In this document: positions 11,783 through 25,600 of the stretch, in pieces
How the letters are laid out: every line of letters starts with the position of its first letter
Numbering within the stretch: the stretch's first letter is position 1
Origin: Botrytis cinerea B05.10
Taxonomy: Eukaryota; Ascomycota; Leotiomycetes; Helotiales; Sclerotiniaceae
DNA length: 64,000 nucleotides
Assembly: GCF_000143535.2 (NCBI RefSeq)
Contig: NC_037311.1
Coordinates: 1,488,001-1,552,000, forward strand
Direction: 5' to 3'
Made by a program: the position numbers and the translations under genes
Notes under the pieces: model-generated
Database searches by the model: none
The model's input: the letters and a program-made list of their open reading frames with translations, nothing else
What the model was told of the DNA's origin: nothing

Positions 11783-14700
11783 ATGGATCCCATTTTCAAG
11801 CCGCCAATCTGGAGGAAATTCGAGAATGGTGACAGAACAAGAAGTTCTGGAGAAGCAGACAACAGCACCATCTCGAGTCCGAATTCAGATACGGACGAAA
11901 TAGATAGTATTCTTAAACAATACGAAACACCAGCCTCCAAGAAGAAGGCGATGAATCTTGTGGTCATGAATGGTTCGGAATCTGATGACGCCGAAGTAAC
12001 TTCAAAAACGACCACTCAGAAGCGAGCCTTGATTATTGCCAGTACCTCACTTAAATATGAAGATATTCAACCTCTGGAATCAAACTCAAAAGTCTCCACT
12101 ACCAACAACAACATCCACCAGCCAAGCCAGCAACGGTGTATCTATGAAAAGCGCAGCAGTGAAGGAGCGCATATATCACTTCCCAGACCATCATTCGTCG
12201 ACGATATTGAATCTGTCAGCTCGAAATCAACGGTCTCAGCAATCCATCACCCCCGAATGAATCTTCAGCATGTTTCCGAGACAGATGGACACTATGAGGT
12301 TAGGATAGACAAAACGTTTCAGGAAAGAAGGGTTGAGCCAAAATTGGGGTCGAATACTGCCATCTCCCATATAGATGACTTGGGAGAGCCAGAGACAAGT
12401 GTAAGTTTGCTCATGTCGTCTTCTTTTGCCATGATCTTATCGCATTTCAGCCACAAGGCTACCACACCACATACACGCTATCTGACTATCATTGAACTCT
12501 CCCGGCTAGCCCCGCTGCTTTTAGCTAACATTTGATGCGCGCGCCCGCCTGCAGAACATCCACTTCCAAAAAGTTTCCAATCTTGCGAACATCGAAATAT
12601 GTAATGCGAATGACGAGAAACCAACAATTCAGCACATCAATGATTTTGATAGCTTAGACGATCACAGGTATGCCCCCTTTGAATAATTCATAAGTCACAC
12701 CTTTTTTGCTTTGGCGCATAACTAATCCTTGAAGTCCAATAACTTTGGTTGATGATGCGCCAAAGGAGGGAAGTACGGACTCAAGCAAGATTGTGCAGCC
12801 GGTCAAGTGGTATGATGAGTTTAGCAGACGAACACACTTCAAGTTGAGTACGTGCTAAAATAATGTATAGGAGGTTTGCGAATCGTTACTGGAAAAATAC
12901 CAGCACCCGAATGTATAGACTTCCTCGGCAGTCCGTCTAGTGTTCGTTCTTTTACTAATGAAGAAAATGTACAGTTCTCGAACGGCGCAATCCTCCGAAG
13001 CATTCAAAGAGACCGGTGCAAAGATGGTATGTTCTGGCACGCTGAAATTGTATTGCCCTCTAGCTGACAATGAGAAGACCAAATCTGCTTTACAAGGAGG
13101 CAAAAAACCTGTGAATAGGCTGGGAAATGCACAAAATACTCCTTCACATTCACACGCCCGGTCACTCGAGCCCTTCAATCTTCAACCCGAACGACCCAAC
13201 AAGAAGCAAAGAACAGAACAAACACTTCTAAGCAATGGAACAGTCGGTGGGCCAGATCAGTTTGAGCATGAAGCAAATCAGGGTCAGGGACCTGTGAGCC
13301 AGACACCTACACAGAGTCAGTACAATAGCTCGCCTCACCAAAAAAATGACATTTGCCCAAGATTCAAGTCTTTTCAGGAGTACTCCGTAGCTGAATACCA
13401 AGCGGTCAATAACTTAGTGAAGCCGCGGAAGGAAAAGCGAAAGAGGCATAAAGTTAACTCTGACCACCATTCAGAAAGCCAGGTTCACACTCACGGAAAT
13501 GCTGGTTTCAAAGCACAACAGACCGCCAACGCTAAGAGACTTACAAACGGTTCACATCTGGAGGACATCAGAGACCCTATAGCTAATGAAGAAGATGAGC
13601 TGCAAGCTCCACACTCTACCTCAAAAATCGTTCCTCGAGTTGTAATTCCGCCTATTGGCAATTCACACCTTGCAGCCGCACACCAAGCTCCACAGGTAAG
13701 AGCAATCGAGCCCCAGAAATCGTCGTATGCCTCAAACTCGCAACTCGAAAAGCGCATTCCACCCAATTCTGTACAAGATAGACGTGTATTGGGAGAGTTG
13801 CAACTAGCGGACGGCAGTGAGGATGAGCTCTCGCTAGGGAACCCACCCGAAGTTTCGCATGTAAAACAGGCCGATAGATCACGGCAAACCCCGGAAGTCA
13901 ATCACTACGACGTTGAGGATGATATCGACATGGAACCGAGCCTTGATAGAAGGGGTGACATGACCCAATGGGGCAATGGTACATCTGATGACAAAAAATT
14001 ACAACAACGGGACCACGGGAAATCGTTTGGAGTTCGAAGTGTCTTCTCACCAACTTTTTATTGGCATCGGCCAGGTAAAATACAGAAGTGGTGCGTGGTT
14101 CTGGATAAATCTGGAGTGATTAGTCTTGTGAATGACAAGGGGATAATTTCAGATTTCTCTATCAAAGCAAGTACTATTCATGAAATAACAGTTGGACGCG
14201 ATTCTTGTAAATTGGTCATCCGAAAACCTCAGAAGTCTGGCCCCATGAAAGACGCCGACATGCTCATAGAATTTTCCGGAAATCAGGAAATTGATAATTT
14301 CCTTAAGTTGGTCAAGCCATTCATAAAACACGTTGAAGTCAAATGGGTGGAATCGTTAGTAATCTTGATCCTCATTGTTGATATCCCAAGCTAACGAATG
14401 ATTTAGTTCTGAAATTGATCAAAGGTTTCATCGTACCCGCGAAAACCTCGACAAGAGAACTGACCAAGCAGCTAAAAAACGAAGCAGAGCCGAAAGCCAG
14501 CCTGAAGATGTTCAACTTTTGTCGTCAAATCAAGACAGACGAACAGCACAGCGAACCCAATTTCTCGAGCACGACGATCAGCATGATCAGCATGATCAAC
14601 ATCACAATCTCTCAAGAGCAAAGAGGCAGAAAATTCATGAAAAGATGCAGATGCCGCCCTCTCAACAAAATAAGAATGATACTTCCGATTCAATTGAACC

Positions 14701-17182
14701 CGTTGAATTTTACACACCATCGAGCAAACCTAATGAAACTCGTGCTTCATTACGAAGCTCTGACAGGCCAAAGTCATACAACCCGATCCCCGAGGCAAGA
14801 ACCCCCAGCCCAGAACGCTGGTCAGATGTCAATAGGGCCTGGGGAAAGAAATGGGAGAAATCTGTGGTATATCCTAAGAGCGGTAAGAAGACTGCTACCG
14901 TTGATAAGCAAGACATTCATAGGCTTGACGATGGAGAGTTTCTGAACGATAATCTTATCATGTTCTATCTTCTCTGGCTCGAGCAGCACCATCCTGAGCT
15001 GGCTACTCGTGTTTATGTTCATAACACGTTTTTCTACGCAAGCTTAACCAAGGCTGCAAAAGGCAAGAAAGGGATCAACTATGAGGCTGTTGAGAGATGG
15101 ACAGCGAAAGTTGACCTCCTGTCTTACGATTATATTATTGTTCCCGTCAATGAGAACGCTCATTGGTATATGGCGATCATATGCAATGCACCCAGACTTC
15201 TGAACCTGGAGATCAGGCAGTCGTCGCAACCTACCGAGAATGGTGCGCAATCTGAACACGATAGAGAAATAGAGTCTCGCAACGCAAGCAAACTCACTAC
15301 ACCCTCGAAATCACCGCAGTCTACCCCCATGAGATCTGTAAGTGATAAAGATGAGACTAGTGTAGACAATAGCTTTGGAGAGTTGTCATTAGCACATGGC
15401 GAGGAGACCGGAGCTCCAATAAATCTCGAAAATGCAAAGAGTTCCCCTCCCAGTCACCAAGGATTGCCATCTACTTCGCTGGAAATGGATCGGGACGGTA
15501 CCGCTGTAGACAAGTCTGGCAAAAATGTGATTGATTTAGCACAAACGAGCTCGCCACCGGCAAAATCAAACTTCACGGCAAAGGGCAAAAGAATTCCCCC
15601 AATTCGCGCATATGACCCAAAGCAGCCTAGAATCATCACCTTTGACTCGCTTGCTTTGAAGCACCCCAATACCTGTAGCAACCTAAAAGATTACATGGTC
15701 GCCGAAATTAAAGCGAAGAAAAAAATGTCAATCACACCCCCTAAACCCATTGGTATGGCGGCAAAAACACAGGACAAAGACAATGCTACGGGAAGATATC
15801 TGGGTAAAGGTCTTCCTGTACAAGGCAATTTTTGTGATTGTGGCGTGTACCTGCTAAGCTACATTGAGGAATTCTTTGAACGTCCTGATAGTTTTATCGA
15901 AGATATCATGGAGAACAAGTACGAAGTTGATGGTGATCGGAATGATACACCTGCATTTCGTACTAAGATCCGCAATATTCTTTTTGAGCTTCAGGAGGAG
16001 CAAGTTCAAGAAGCACATGCAGCCAAAATGGCTAAATTGGCCAAAAAGGCTAAACGGGGGAAGGATGTTCCATTCACGACTGCCAACAAGACTGAGCTGT
16101 CAAAGCCACAAACAGTCTCTGGATCTGAGTCAAGTATTGCCCAACAAAAGTCTATTGCCAACACCTCTACTATCAATGAACGTCACAATTGTGATGATAC
16201 CTTGACAGAGACGAGGGATTTTCCAAAATCGTTGTCAAAAGCCAAGGAGGTTATCAATATTAGTGACAGCCAGGATACTCTTCAAGAACAATCTCAAGAG
16301 AGTCCTACATCAATTTCTCTTAAAGTTATACATGATAAGCCAATTGAAGAGCAATCTAGGTCAAGAGGTCGTAACAGAGAACCCCGCCAAACTACTCATA
16401 CTGTGGCTAATACTTCGAAGTCTCCTATGCCCCTTGAGATCCGTGATTCCCAAGAAGACGAAGAAATACTAAAGGAAATTATGGCTCATCACTTGTTGGC
16501 AAAAACCCCACGGAGGAAGGCCTCTGTCATTGATCTCGAGAAAGAAGAGTCTCATAAGGGCGAGGAACCGACTGGACAAGAATCTCGAAGTGGTAAAAGT
16601 TTGCTTGGCAATGCTGTTAATGTTGTTGGTGCTTTTTGCAACTTGATCAGCAAACCGACGGGCCAGGCAGCTGTACAAGGCGAAGTGTCCAGACTTCTAC
16701 CTGCGCGCGAATCCCGCGGAGAGGAATGTGTCAAAGCTATGGAAAGTCCATCGCGTTCTGGTATTAATTCGCCTCGACAATTGGAAAGTGATATACAACT
16801 GAGACGAAATGGAACAGTTTTACGTTCCCCATCGTCAGAGCAGCGTGGTTCGGATTTGGCACCATGGACAGGGTCAAAATTCAATGAGAACGCGGTGGAT
16901 CTGACTGGTGATGACCCGATGCCTTCGGATCAGCCTGAAGATAGTTTCTCAAATCTTGAACCATTTCCGCCTTCCCCGCCGGCAATTAGTCTGCGAAAGC
17001 ATGATCATTCAAAAACCAAAACACCTGTCTTGGCAAACTTCGCTCGACGAAATACTAGCTCTGAAACAAAGGATTCCTTAAAACGCTTTCAAGATCCTGC
17101 CATGGAAAACTTTTTAAACAATAAATCATTGACTGGGCGAGATCCTGCAGAAATAAAGATGATTGCTCAGTGTAGGCGTTGA
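11783..17182 (+). CDS. ulp2: Ulp2-type SUMO protease (C48 cysteine peptidase)
   Basis: Proposed exons: 11783-12400, 12555-12667, 12735-12847, 12904-13026, 13064-14354 and 14407-17182, all phase-consistent, giving about 1677 residues. The peptidase starts near DIHRLDDGEFLNDNLIMFYL. Its catalytic set is visible: His in NENAHWYMAII (about residue 1005), Asp in ITFDSLALKH (about 1166), Gln and Cys in PVQGNFCDCGVYLLSY (about 1225 and 1231). About 160 low-complexity residues sit between His and Asp, a Ulp2-type feature. Upstream, a compact segment (FYWHRPGKIQKWCVVLDKSG, encoded near 14045-14350) looks PH-like. The rest is disordered and Ser/Asn/Gln-rich. Ulp2 proteases depolymerise poly-SUMO chains in the nucleus. 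The start codon and the 37-nt intron at 13027-13063 are the least certain parts. Confidence 0.9.
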
Positions 17183-18403
17183 GACATCATCAGTTCTACT
17201 ACGACTTAACAAAACGTTTCTTTTTTTCGGGAGCCGACGGCGTTCTAGATTTTTTTATGGCATACCCAATGAGTCTTTTTGCATTTTAACTTTCGGCTCA
17301 TCTCATACTACAATTGCTTAGGGTTGTATTGCTCCATCACTTTTCAATTTGATGGATAGGCGTTTTTTTTTATGGCGCTGTGAGCAAAGGATAGCATTAT
17401 GCTGGTCGGAGTTGGTACGGCGGATACAAACGGAGTGGGAAGGGACTTTTCGAAAGAGAATTATTGATATGGACTGGGACAATTGGCTGGATGGTTGGGT
17501 CTTCAGTACAGGATCAGAGGGAAGAATAATATCTCTGCAGCTTACTGGGGGTGAATTAGCGTGGCTAGATAGACATTTAGGGCAAATCATAACAATTTGC
17601 CATGGTAGATTGGGACAATAAATAATGTATACGGGCTTTAGTGTCAGTTCAAGAGCGTGCTATGTAACCGGGTTGGAAGCAGAGTGTCCAATAGTCCGGA
17701 CTGCAGTCTAATAATGAAGATTATCCAATCTCCAAACCAATTAAGATATTCAATTTGATTGAAACATCGAATTATTTTCAGATTTCTAATTGCTTTTGAA
17801 TATCCGAAACCTTATATTGTTGAATTGCAGTCTGAATTATTGGATATCCTGAAACTTTGGAGCTCGCACATGCTGAAATTTTCCATAGCAGCGTATAGTA
17901 TCGCAAAGCACCAACAAACACTTACCCCCTTGCCAAAAGTTCAAGTTGGGTATGTGAGTAGGTATTGTGATTATGAAAGGTGCTCATTATATCCAGTCCA
18001 CCCAGCTATCTTATTGACTAACTGACACCAATGAAGTATTGGTATACGTCCCTAGCTACCGATACATGCAACGCAAAAGCATATGCGAAAACAATGTTTC
18101 CTCCCACTCCACCAAATCGCAAGCAAATAGAAAAACACACAGAAATAGAAACAAATATCATGAAATTGCAGAAGACGCCATGTGTAAATATCTCAGACCT
18201 TCTTCCTCCAGCCCATTTGTGTTTTCATCTCGGAATTTCGAGTTCATGCCGCGCTGCAAATTATCTTCCCCTTCTAGTGTCCTCCATGTACAAAGCTTGG
18301 TTTGAGTAATATCTAGTATATTCTCATCACTAACAGTAGATCTTGTGCGCGAAATCTAAAGGCGGACTTGAAGACTTATTCCTGAGCAAATCATCCATCC
18401 ATC
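17183..18403. other. Intergenic region between convergent genes
   Basis: 3' flanks of the SUMO protease (+) and chromodomain gene (-). A T-rich run follows the protease stop codon. A 90-codon open frame at 17349-17621 is Trp/Arg-rich with no motif, and I treat it as chance. Nothing else is evident. Confidence 0.55.
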
Positions 18404-21400
18404 TTACTGCAAATGCGCGCCGAATCTCCTCCCCGCATCACCGCCTGGAAACAGATCGCCGGAAAAAACACCAGGCGTGGGGCTATTTCCCCTGCTAGCT
18501 GTATTGCTTCCCGGTGCCATGTTGCCCATTACTCTTGGTCTCGGACTCATGGTATTCATTCTTGGACTTCTTGGAACACTTGTACCGCGCGTTGTTCTAC
18601 GTCCGTTCTGGTATGATTCCAATTGTCTACTGACGCTTTCCAGCATTCGTTCTCGTTCGGCAAGTTCTCTCTTGAGATCATTGATGGAATCGAGTTGTTG
18701 CTGTATGATTCCATCATGATTGACTTTTTGAATCTCGACACGAGCGGCGGAGGCCTCGCTTTGAAGGCCCTTGCGCTCGGATTGGAGCGTTGCAAGTTGG
18801 TTGCGCATTTCATGGTTTTGTTGGGAGTGTTCTTGATAGAGAGACGTTGCATAGTCAGCACGTTTTTCTGCACTCATGTGATTTTTCTTGAGACGTTCAA
18901 TTTCAGCCTGTGCAGTACAAAGTTCGTCTTTCGTCTTTTGAAGTTCAGCTACGGAGGGAACAGCAGAGGTGACAAGAGAGTTTTGGGCAACGGCAAGCTC
19001 GTTTTTAAGTGAAGCATTTTCTTCACGAAGTTTTGTGACTGCACTACCTTGTATTTCGAGTTTCTTTTCATATTCCGATAGACGTTTCACGGCTTGAGCG
19101 TTTTCGTGTTCGAATCGGGCCCTCTCGTCAAGAGCTCGCTGGAATTTTGGTTGAATTCGTTTTATACTTCCTTCGTAATCCTCGCATCGACTACGCAATA
19201 TTTTTAACTCCTTGTTGAGTTCCACCAAGTTCCCGTTCATAGTATTCAAATCAAGCTCTCTACCCTGTCTTGTGGGTGTAAGTCGCTGGCGCTTGAACGC
19301 AGTATCTTCGTCTACAGCATCAAAATTCTGAAATAGTTAGTATCGTGTTATGAGATAAGAAAGGCAAGAATGTACTTACAGACGGTCGCTTGGAACCAGG
19401 TTGTATTGTTGGTGCAGCTGGCGAGAACAAAGATTGTGTCAGTGAGTCCGATTGACGGTTGAAAGCTCCATAGCCAGGCAAGGGAATATCGATATCTGGC
19501 ATGGGTACTATGGGCCAGGAAACTTCCATCGGATCTTCAAGAATGTACTCCGCAGCTGCTATGGCGGCCTGTTGTGGTTCAGGGTAGATAGTCGTATCTA
19601 AACGACCGACAACCTTTCGAGTTTGGGTGATGTATTGAACTAATTTATCTTTGCGTCTCGATGATCCTCTAGTAGGAATGCACAGTTCAATATGTTCGAC
19701 AGAGTTTGTGGTGACAAGCCATAGTAAAGGTACGCGCTTTTCTGGATTTTTGGGGTCGAGAGGCAGAATCTGGTGATATTCATCTCTTACTTCAGAGGTC
19801 GGAAACGACGAATCAAATGCCAAAACCACGGAAGCAGGAGCGACAAGACAATCACGAACATCAATCCATGTGGGAAGTAGCGTGATCTGCATTGAATCTT
19901 TTGTAACCTTTTCCGGTGTCCCAGAAATATCGGGGCGACTGTAATTGTACTCCCTAAATCTGAAGAGTGCTTCGAGAATCGGTAGGATCATCTCTCGTGC
20001 TAATATCACCACGTGAACCTTAGTTGATCGAAGTGAGTCCAAGAATTGTTGAACAAACAAGAACTTGGTGCTGATAGTTACAGCATATCTAGCCTGAGTA
20101 CTGTCATCTAGACTCTGAGTCGAAGACTCCTCCACTATTAAATCTTGATGATCACATATTAATTTCAATTCCTCGATCATCAAATCCATGGTTTCTGAAT
20201 CTGCTGCTGTTGGCGACTCCCCCAGGAAAGATATAATATCATTTTTTCTATCTCTGACGGTAGTATCGTATACGTCACGAACTTGGTTCATCATTGGCAG
20301 CGGAATGATAAACTCATTTCGTCCCAGTTTGCGTACAGTCAAAATGTTTGGACTCATGCTTGGAGATTCGATTGAAGCTCTTGGCATGGAAGTTGCTCGA
20401 TTGCGCGGCTTCGGTACATCAGTAATGTTATCCCGCATGGGTAATGGAAGATTAGATGAGGAGGTTGGCGGTGCAGTTGCTACTCGTGGAGGCAAGGTCG
20501 ATGGAGATCTAGACTTTGTTGACCTCGCCCTCCTCTCACCGACGGCAAGATGAGAAACAGCTGACATCTTAGTGGAAGGCGAAGCTATCGCTGGCAAGTC
20601 ACCACTGCTAGACCAAGCCAAGTCTGCCTGATCTTGCGAAAATAGCGGTTCTTGAGATTCTAACTGGGCGTTGTAAAGGCCTGCTTCGAACTCGATGCTC
20701 TCTAGTACTTGCGCCCCTGCGGAAGGCTCGGAGCCGGATGGCTGCGTTTGATGATCTTCAATGAGGGCAATGCGGTTACCGTTGTTGCTCTGGTTTCCTG
20801 ATGCAGAGTTAGACTCTGAAAGATAGTGATGGTTGAGCTCCGGACTCGTGGGTGCAAGATTCGAGACTTGGGTATTGTCAACCTGCACGTGGTCTTTAGA
20901 GCCTTGTGACTCGGGATTTCCACAGAAATGGTCTTGAGATAAAGTTCTGGGAACTTGAGTGACGATTTGTGCCGCCTGCCAAGTCTCTTCTGAACTTGAG
21001 TTATTATTTGGGGCCGAGGGGAGTGATTGAGAACGTTGAGACTCGGAAAGCACAATTTCGGGTTGAGATTGACCAGCAGGCAAAGAAGAAGCACGGTCTT
21101 GACTACTAATGTGCGCGTCCACGCCTTGGGTTTGAGAACTAAAAATGATGTTGTAAGTTTTGATCGCATGAACGTGTCTCAAAGAATAATGCGAAACACA
21201 ATTCCATAAAATAGGGACCGATAAACTAACCTTTTGGGAGGTGTATCGCTCACAGCATATGAATCAGGTATCTCCAACGACAATTGTGATTGTATTTGTG
21301 ATTGCTTTCGAGTCTCAGACCGATCTGTCTCGCGCTCTTCTTCCTCTTCCTCTTCTGATGATTGACCAAGAATATTTTGAGAGTTAGGAATTGACGGCTT

Positions 21401-22607
21401 CAACGCCGGAGGAAGATCCGTGACGGGGGGTTGTTGAGACGATTCCTCCTCACTGGCTGCAGGTTCTAAGGGGGGCTCCGGTCTTAGATGTTGATGTGGT
21501 GTCAAGGATACCGGTGGGGCAGAATCCTGATCAATTGATGAGAATGAATTGTCAATTAGAAAACTGTCCGGAATCGAAGATGTTAAAGACGCCTCGTTTT
21601 GATTTAATTTATTACTAGAACCTTTTTGTTGCTCCTTAACGTTATGTTGTGTGATTCCAAGAATACTACGGCTAACACCTTTCCGGGTTCGGTCCGAAAT
21701 CTCGGGTCGTACCGATTGAAGGTCTTCACTGTCACTTGCACTCCTCGGAATGGACGGATGGTATGGAGTAGAACGGGATAAGTATTGAGAGTCTGGCTCA
21801 ATATCCTCGTCCCAGATAAACGCCGGAGCCGGTCTTCTACGTGGCAATACTCTTTGAGAATCTGGTGAACCTGGCGAATCTTGGGTTTGCACAGGAGAGG
21901 ACGCTTGTAAATGTTCCTGGGAGTTTGAGTAATCTGATAGTTGAGATGACCTGACGACAGTATATTCGTTTGGATTTATATCTTTATTGAGAGTTATCAC
22001 GATTGAAAGACCATTTCCAGGGCCCGAATCTTGGTCCTCGTAACTATCCTTGATCTCTCGGATCCTGTTCTTCGTTCCGACACTCTCTCCAACGGCTCTC
22101 TTGGAATTAGGACCCTGTCTTTCCTTTGAGAAGACAGTGACTTCAGCGTTGTGTGTTCTTCTCCGTTTCGCCGGGCGTATAGGTTCGCTATCTTGGGATT
22201 GGGAACTGTAATTTTGGATGGCAGGTCGATTTTGCCATTCATAAATTGCGGCTTCTGTAACATTGGCATAAGGTTCCTACGAGTATTCACTGGTCAGTTT
22301 GGAGCGCTTTGATATATGTTGGTTTGAGTTTCATCAATCATACCCAGGTCGGTTCGTAAGACTCCCCTGTTTCTGGATTGTCTCTCCAATCTATCAGATA
22401 TTCCGTGATTTTTCCAGATTTTCGTTCATCCAATATGCCATTTATATCATATAGAGGAGGAGTGCTGTCTTTCTTCTTCGACCTCTTTTTAGAAGACTTC
22501 GATGATCGTACTGGAGATTCCGCGAGGTTCTTGCGCTTTAAGCGTCTTTGTCGTGGTATTCTTGGAGCTTTCGATTTACCTGCACGATCATTGTCTGATA
22601 GATCCAT
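18404..22607 (-). CDS. Chromodomain protein with HDA1-complex subunit 2/3-like region
   Basis: Four minus-strand exons, 22607-22344, 22276-21231, 21138-19380 and 19327-18404, join in frame to 1330 residues. A chromodomain occupies about residues 50-105 (YDINGILDERKSGK, then YLIDWRDNP and SYEPTW continuing into EPYANVTEAAIYEW across the first intron), with the aromatic residues expected of a methyl-lysine cage. A long Ser/Gln-rich disordered part follows. About residues 700-965 (for example STKFLFVQQFLDSLRSTKVH, LEALFRFREYNYSRPD) resemble class II HDAC complex subunits Hda2/Hda3. A Glu/Lys-rich coiled coil covers most of the last exon. The architecture matches Neurospora CDP-2 of the HCHC silencing complex (HP1, CDP-2, HDA-1, CHAP) as I recall it. 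Orthology is inference; a nuclear heterochromatin role is likely. Confidence 0.85.
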
Positions 22608-25600
22608 TAGTACGCGGGGTTTCTCTTGAAATTTGCAGTTCCATTGTCAAGCAGAGGTGAGAACATGCAACGAGAGGGGTGAGTCTTGTTTACGACAAGA
22701 ATAACAAGAAAGGACAGGAACGAATGACTTTATTTGCTCTCCCATAGACCATGGCTTGTCTCATGTCTTCAATGTGAATCTTTGAAAGTTCAGCCTTGCA
22801 GGTGGATTATTTGCTATCTGTTATCTATTGGTTAACATGTGTTTGCTCAGTTTCCACATGGATCGGCTAATCTAAACTCCGAGGTGCGATAAGCATGATG
22901 GTGCAGCCTCACACAAGCAAGCAACTTTATATACGGACATGGTATATAGAAAGAGGACCATCTATCGATTTATCTTCCCTATGAGAATTTACTACAATAT
23001 TGGACCTCCGTTTCTATTCTTAACATGACACAATGCCATGTAACTATATGCATCCAGCAGATGAATAGCCCTAAAGCCTCGAAGCCGAAAGAAACATGTG
23101 GGATTGTTCATGAGGAGAAAAATATATCATTACTAGTGAATAAAGCGAGATTTGGTGAAGCGAACTCAGGGAAGTGAAGTTCGAGATAATTACAAAACAA
23201 TTTCTTCCATATGCTGAAAAAATGAGAAAAAGAAATAGGAAAAGATTTCAATTCCTATTCTCCTCATCAAGTCCAAAATTGGAGTCAGAATATGAAGCTT
23301 TTCGTTTTGGTGTGAGGGGCTATTTGGAAGAGGTATCGTGAGATTTTTATTTTTGTAGATATGCAACAAAAGTTTTGATATCTGAAAGACGCGATTTGAT
23401 TGGGAGACTAGAGAGTATAAGAAGAAGCTAGTTTTGAGTGAATCTAGAGTGAAGTTGCTAAAGTAAAACCTCTTGTTAGCGAGCTTGAAGCGAATTCAGA
23501 GTGAAGTTGCTTGAGTGAAACTCTGTACAGAAAGAAACTTCAGTTTCGTCATTCAGTTGAAAGCGCGTGTTGGTTTCATGCTTCTTATCTTTCTACCTTG
23601 TGGTATCTCTAAGGTGTGAATTACGAGAGAGAACAAGAGTCGGAGAAGGGGTGGGAGGTGACGGGATAGTGAATATATGAGATGAGTATCAGATTTGTTT
23701 TGGTTAACGAGATAGATGGGTTTAGGCTGAATATGTAGACGAATTTGAATGGCTATCCAAAGTATTTTTAAAATGGGAAAGAAGCGGATTGGGAATGAAT
23801 GTTGGTTAAAGAATCTCGTACAAGATAGCTGAATAGGATAGATTTGATCAGGTGATGTTTGATAACACTGGTGTTGTCAAGTTGCAACTACCCAGATAAA
23901 TATCTAAGCAGGAAGTTTTGAGCCCAGTCAGAGTGATGAGCTTCCTTTCTTCCTTCTCAGCCATGATATTCATGTAAATTCATCTTTCACAAACCTTTTA
24001 GAACATCCTATTCTCTACGCTTCTCATCCACTATTGAATTTTTTTTCCTTTGATTGCAAGACATATGATTTCATACTACTGTATGAAGATACACCCACCA
24101 TTAGGAGAATTTGATCATTTGATCATTTGAATGCGATTCTCGTCACTAGGCATCTTCCAACCACCCAGATTCCATACTGCTAACACGTACGCACACCAGG
24201 CTAAGTCCAAAGCCATCATTAGTGAATTAAGCTTGACTCAAAGAAATGGATATTGCAAGTCTTCTAAGCCCTGGAAACGGGGGAAGCGTCGGGGCCCACT
24301 CTAAAAGCTAGTTAAGGGCCAGCTGCTCCAATGAATTCAGCCTCTGCTCAAAGCGATCAATGGCTCAATAATGTGAACTCAACTGTACTCGAATCTGATG
24401 CATTTTTTGGAAACTAATGTACCCGTAAATAAGCTGATTGCTCAAGCGATATAGAATTTGGACAAAGTTACGCTTAATATGCTCAGGCATGGGACTTAGA
24501 ATAAATATAATGATAATAAGACACTGCACTCTTCATTGTACTCTTTAATGCTTGATGCGCTTCGCGATTCACGGAATCATGACTAATCATAGGAGTATCC
24601 TATTAGCTACGTTTCTTTTGTAGTAGGCTTTTACGGAAGGGACTTACTAGGTAGACAGTAGGAGACTCTTACCATTAGTAGAGTCTCTATTATCAGAATG
24701 CATCTGATTCATGAACAGAATTAACCGAATGGGAAGTGAAACTTCTGTTTGATTGATTACAAGATAAAATTCAAGATTGATTTTCTAACTATTGAATGAG
24801 GGATACAAAAGACCTACTAAGATTTTATCCAATACAGTCAAATTTAATTATTAGTTAAAAAGATAATTTAGGAGTCTCTTGTTGGCATCACCTGGGTGGT
24901 GCTTATGATTTCTTCGTAATAGGTATGGTTTGATGTATTGTAATGTGTCCATATATTCCAGGTTCAGAGTCATATACAATACGCTCATGCGCTAGCGCGC
25001 TAGTGCACTCGCGTGTACATACTCGCTTGTATTACAACACTTCTACTCGAACTGATTTCATGTTTATAGATAAGTTTTACTAAGACATTACTCTTTCACT
25101 ATAACCGATTACTAGTAATAACAATCATCAAAAACATTATCGGAATAGTGATTAAGCTGAACATAATTCTCTTAATCTGAGTCTAGAATTGCTCGAAAAT
25201 CACAAAGTAGGAAACCAGCATGAGTTTTAACAATTCGCTTAGTAGTCGGGTTGAATCTTGCTCCCTAGCCTCTCAACGTTTTCAACCAAATTATTGTAAA
25301 ACTTCCACACTCTAGCTTCATTATGTCACGTGCACAAAGCAGGAAGATAAATGCATCGATCCCCTTTGTGTGATAATCGATTTGTGAATTAGAACGCTAA
25401 ATGGGAAGCGTAATGATCTTGAAACGTCGAGACTTTAAAGCTGGCTTAGAGCAATGCTGGGTGATAACACAGACAAAGGTTCAACCACAACTATAGGACG
25501 CCCACACTCTGAAAGAACTTCACGGTGCACTCCATAATACTCTAATCTTCCAACAGACTATGTAGAGATCCAAGATATCCCGCTCTGTTTCCAGTGCTCC

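Noticed and set aside
17349..17621. 90-codon Trp/Arg-rich frame
   Set aside because: It sits in the 3' flank between convergent genes, with low-complexity composition and no family resemblance.
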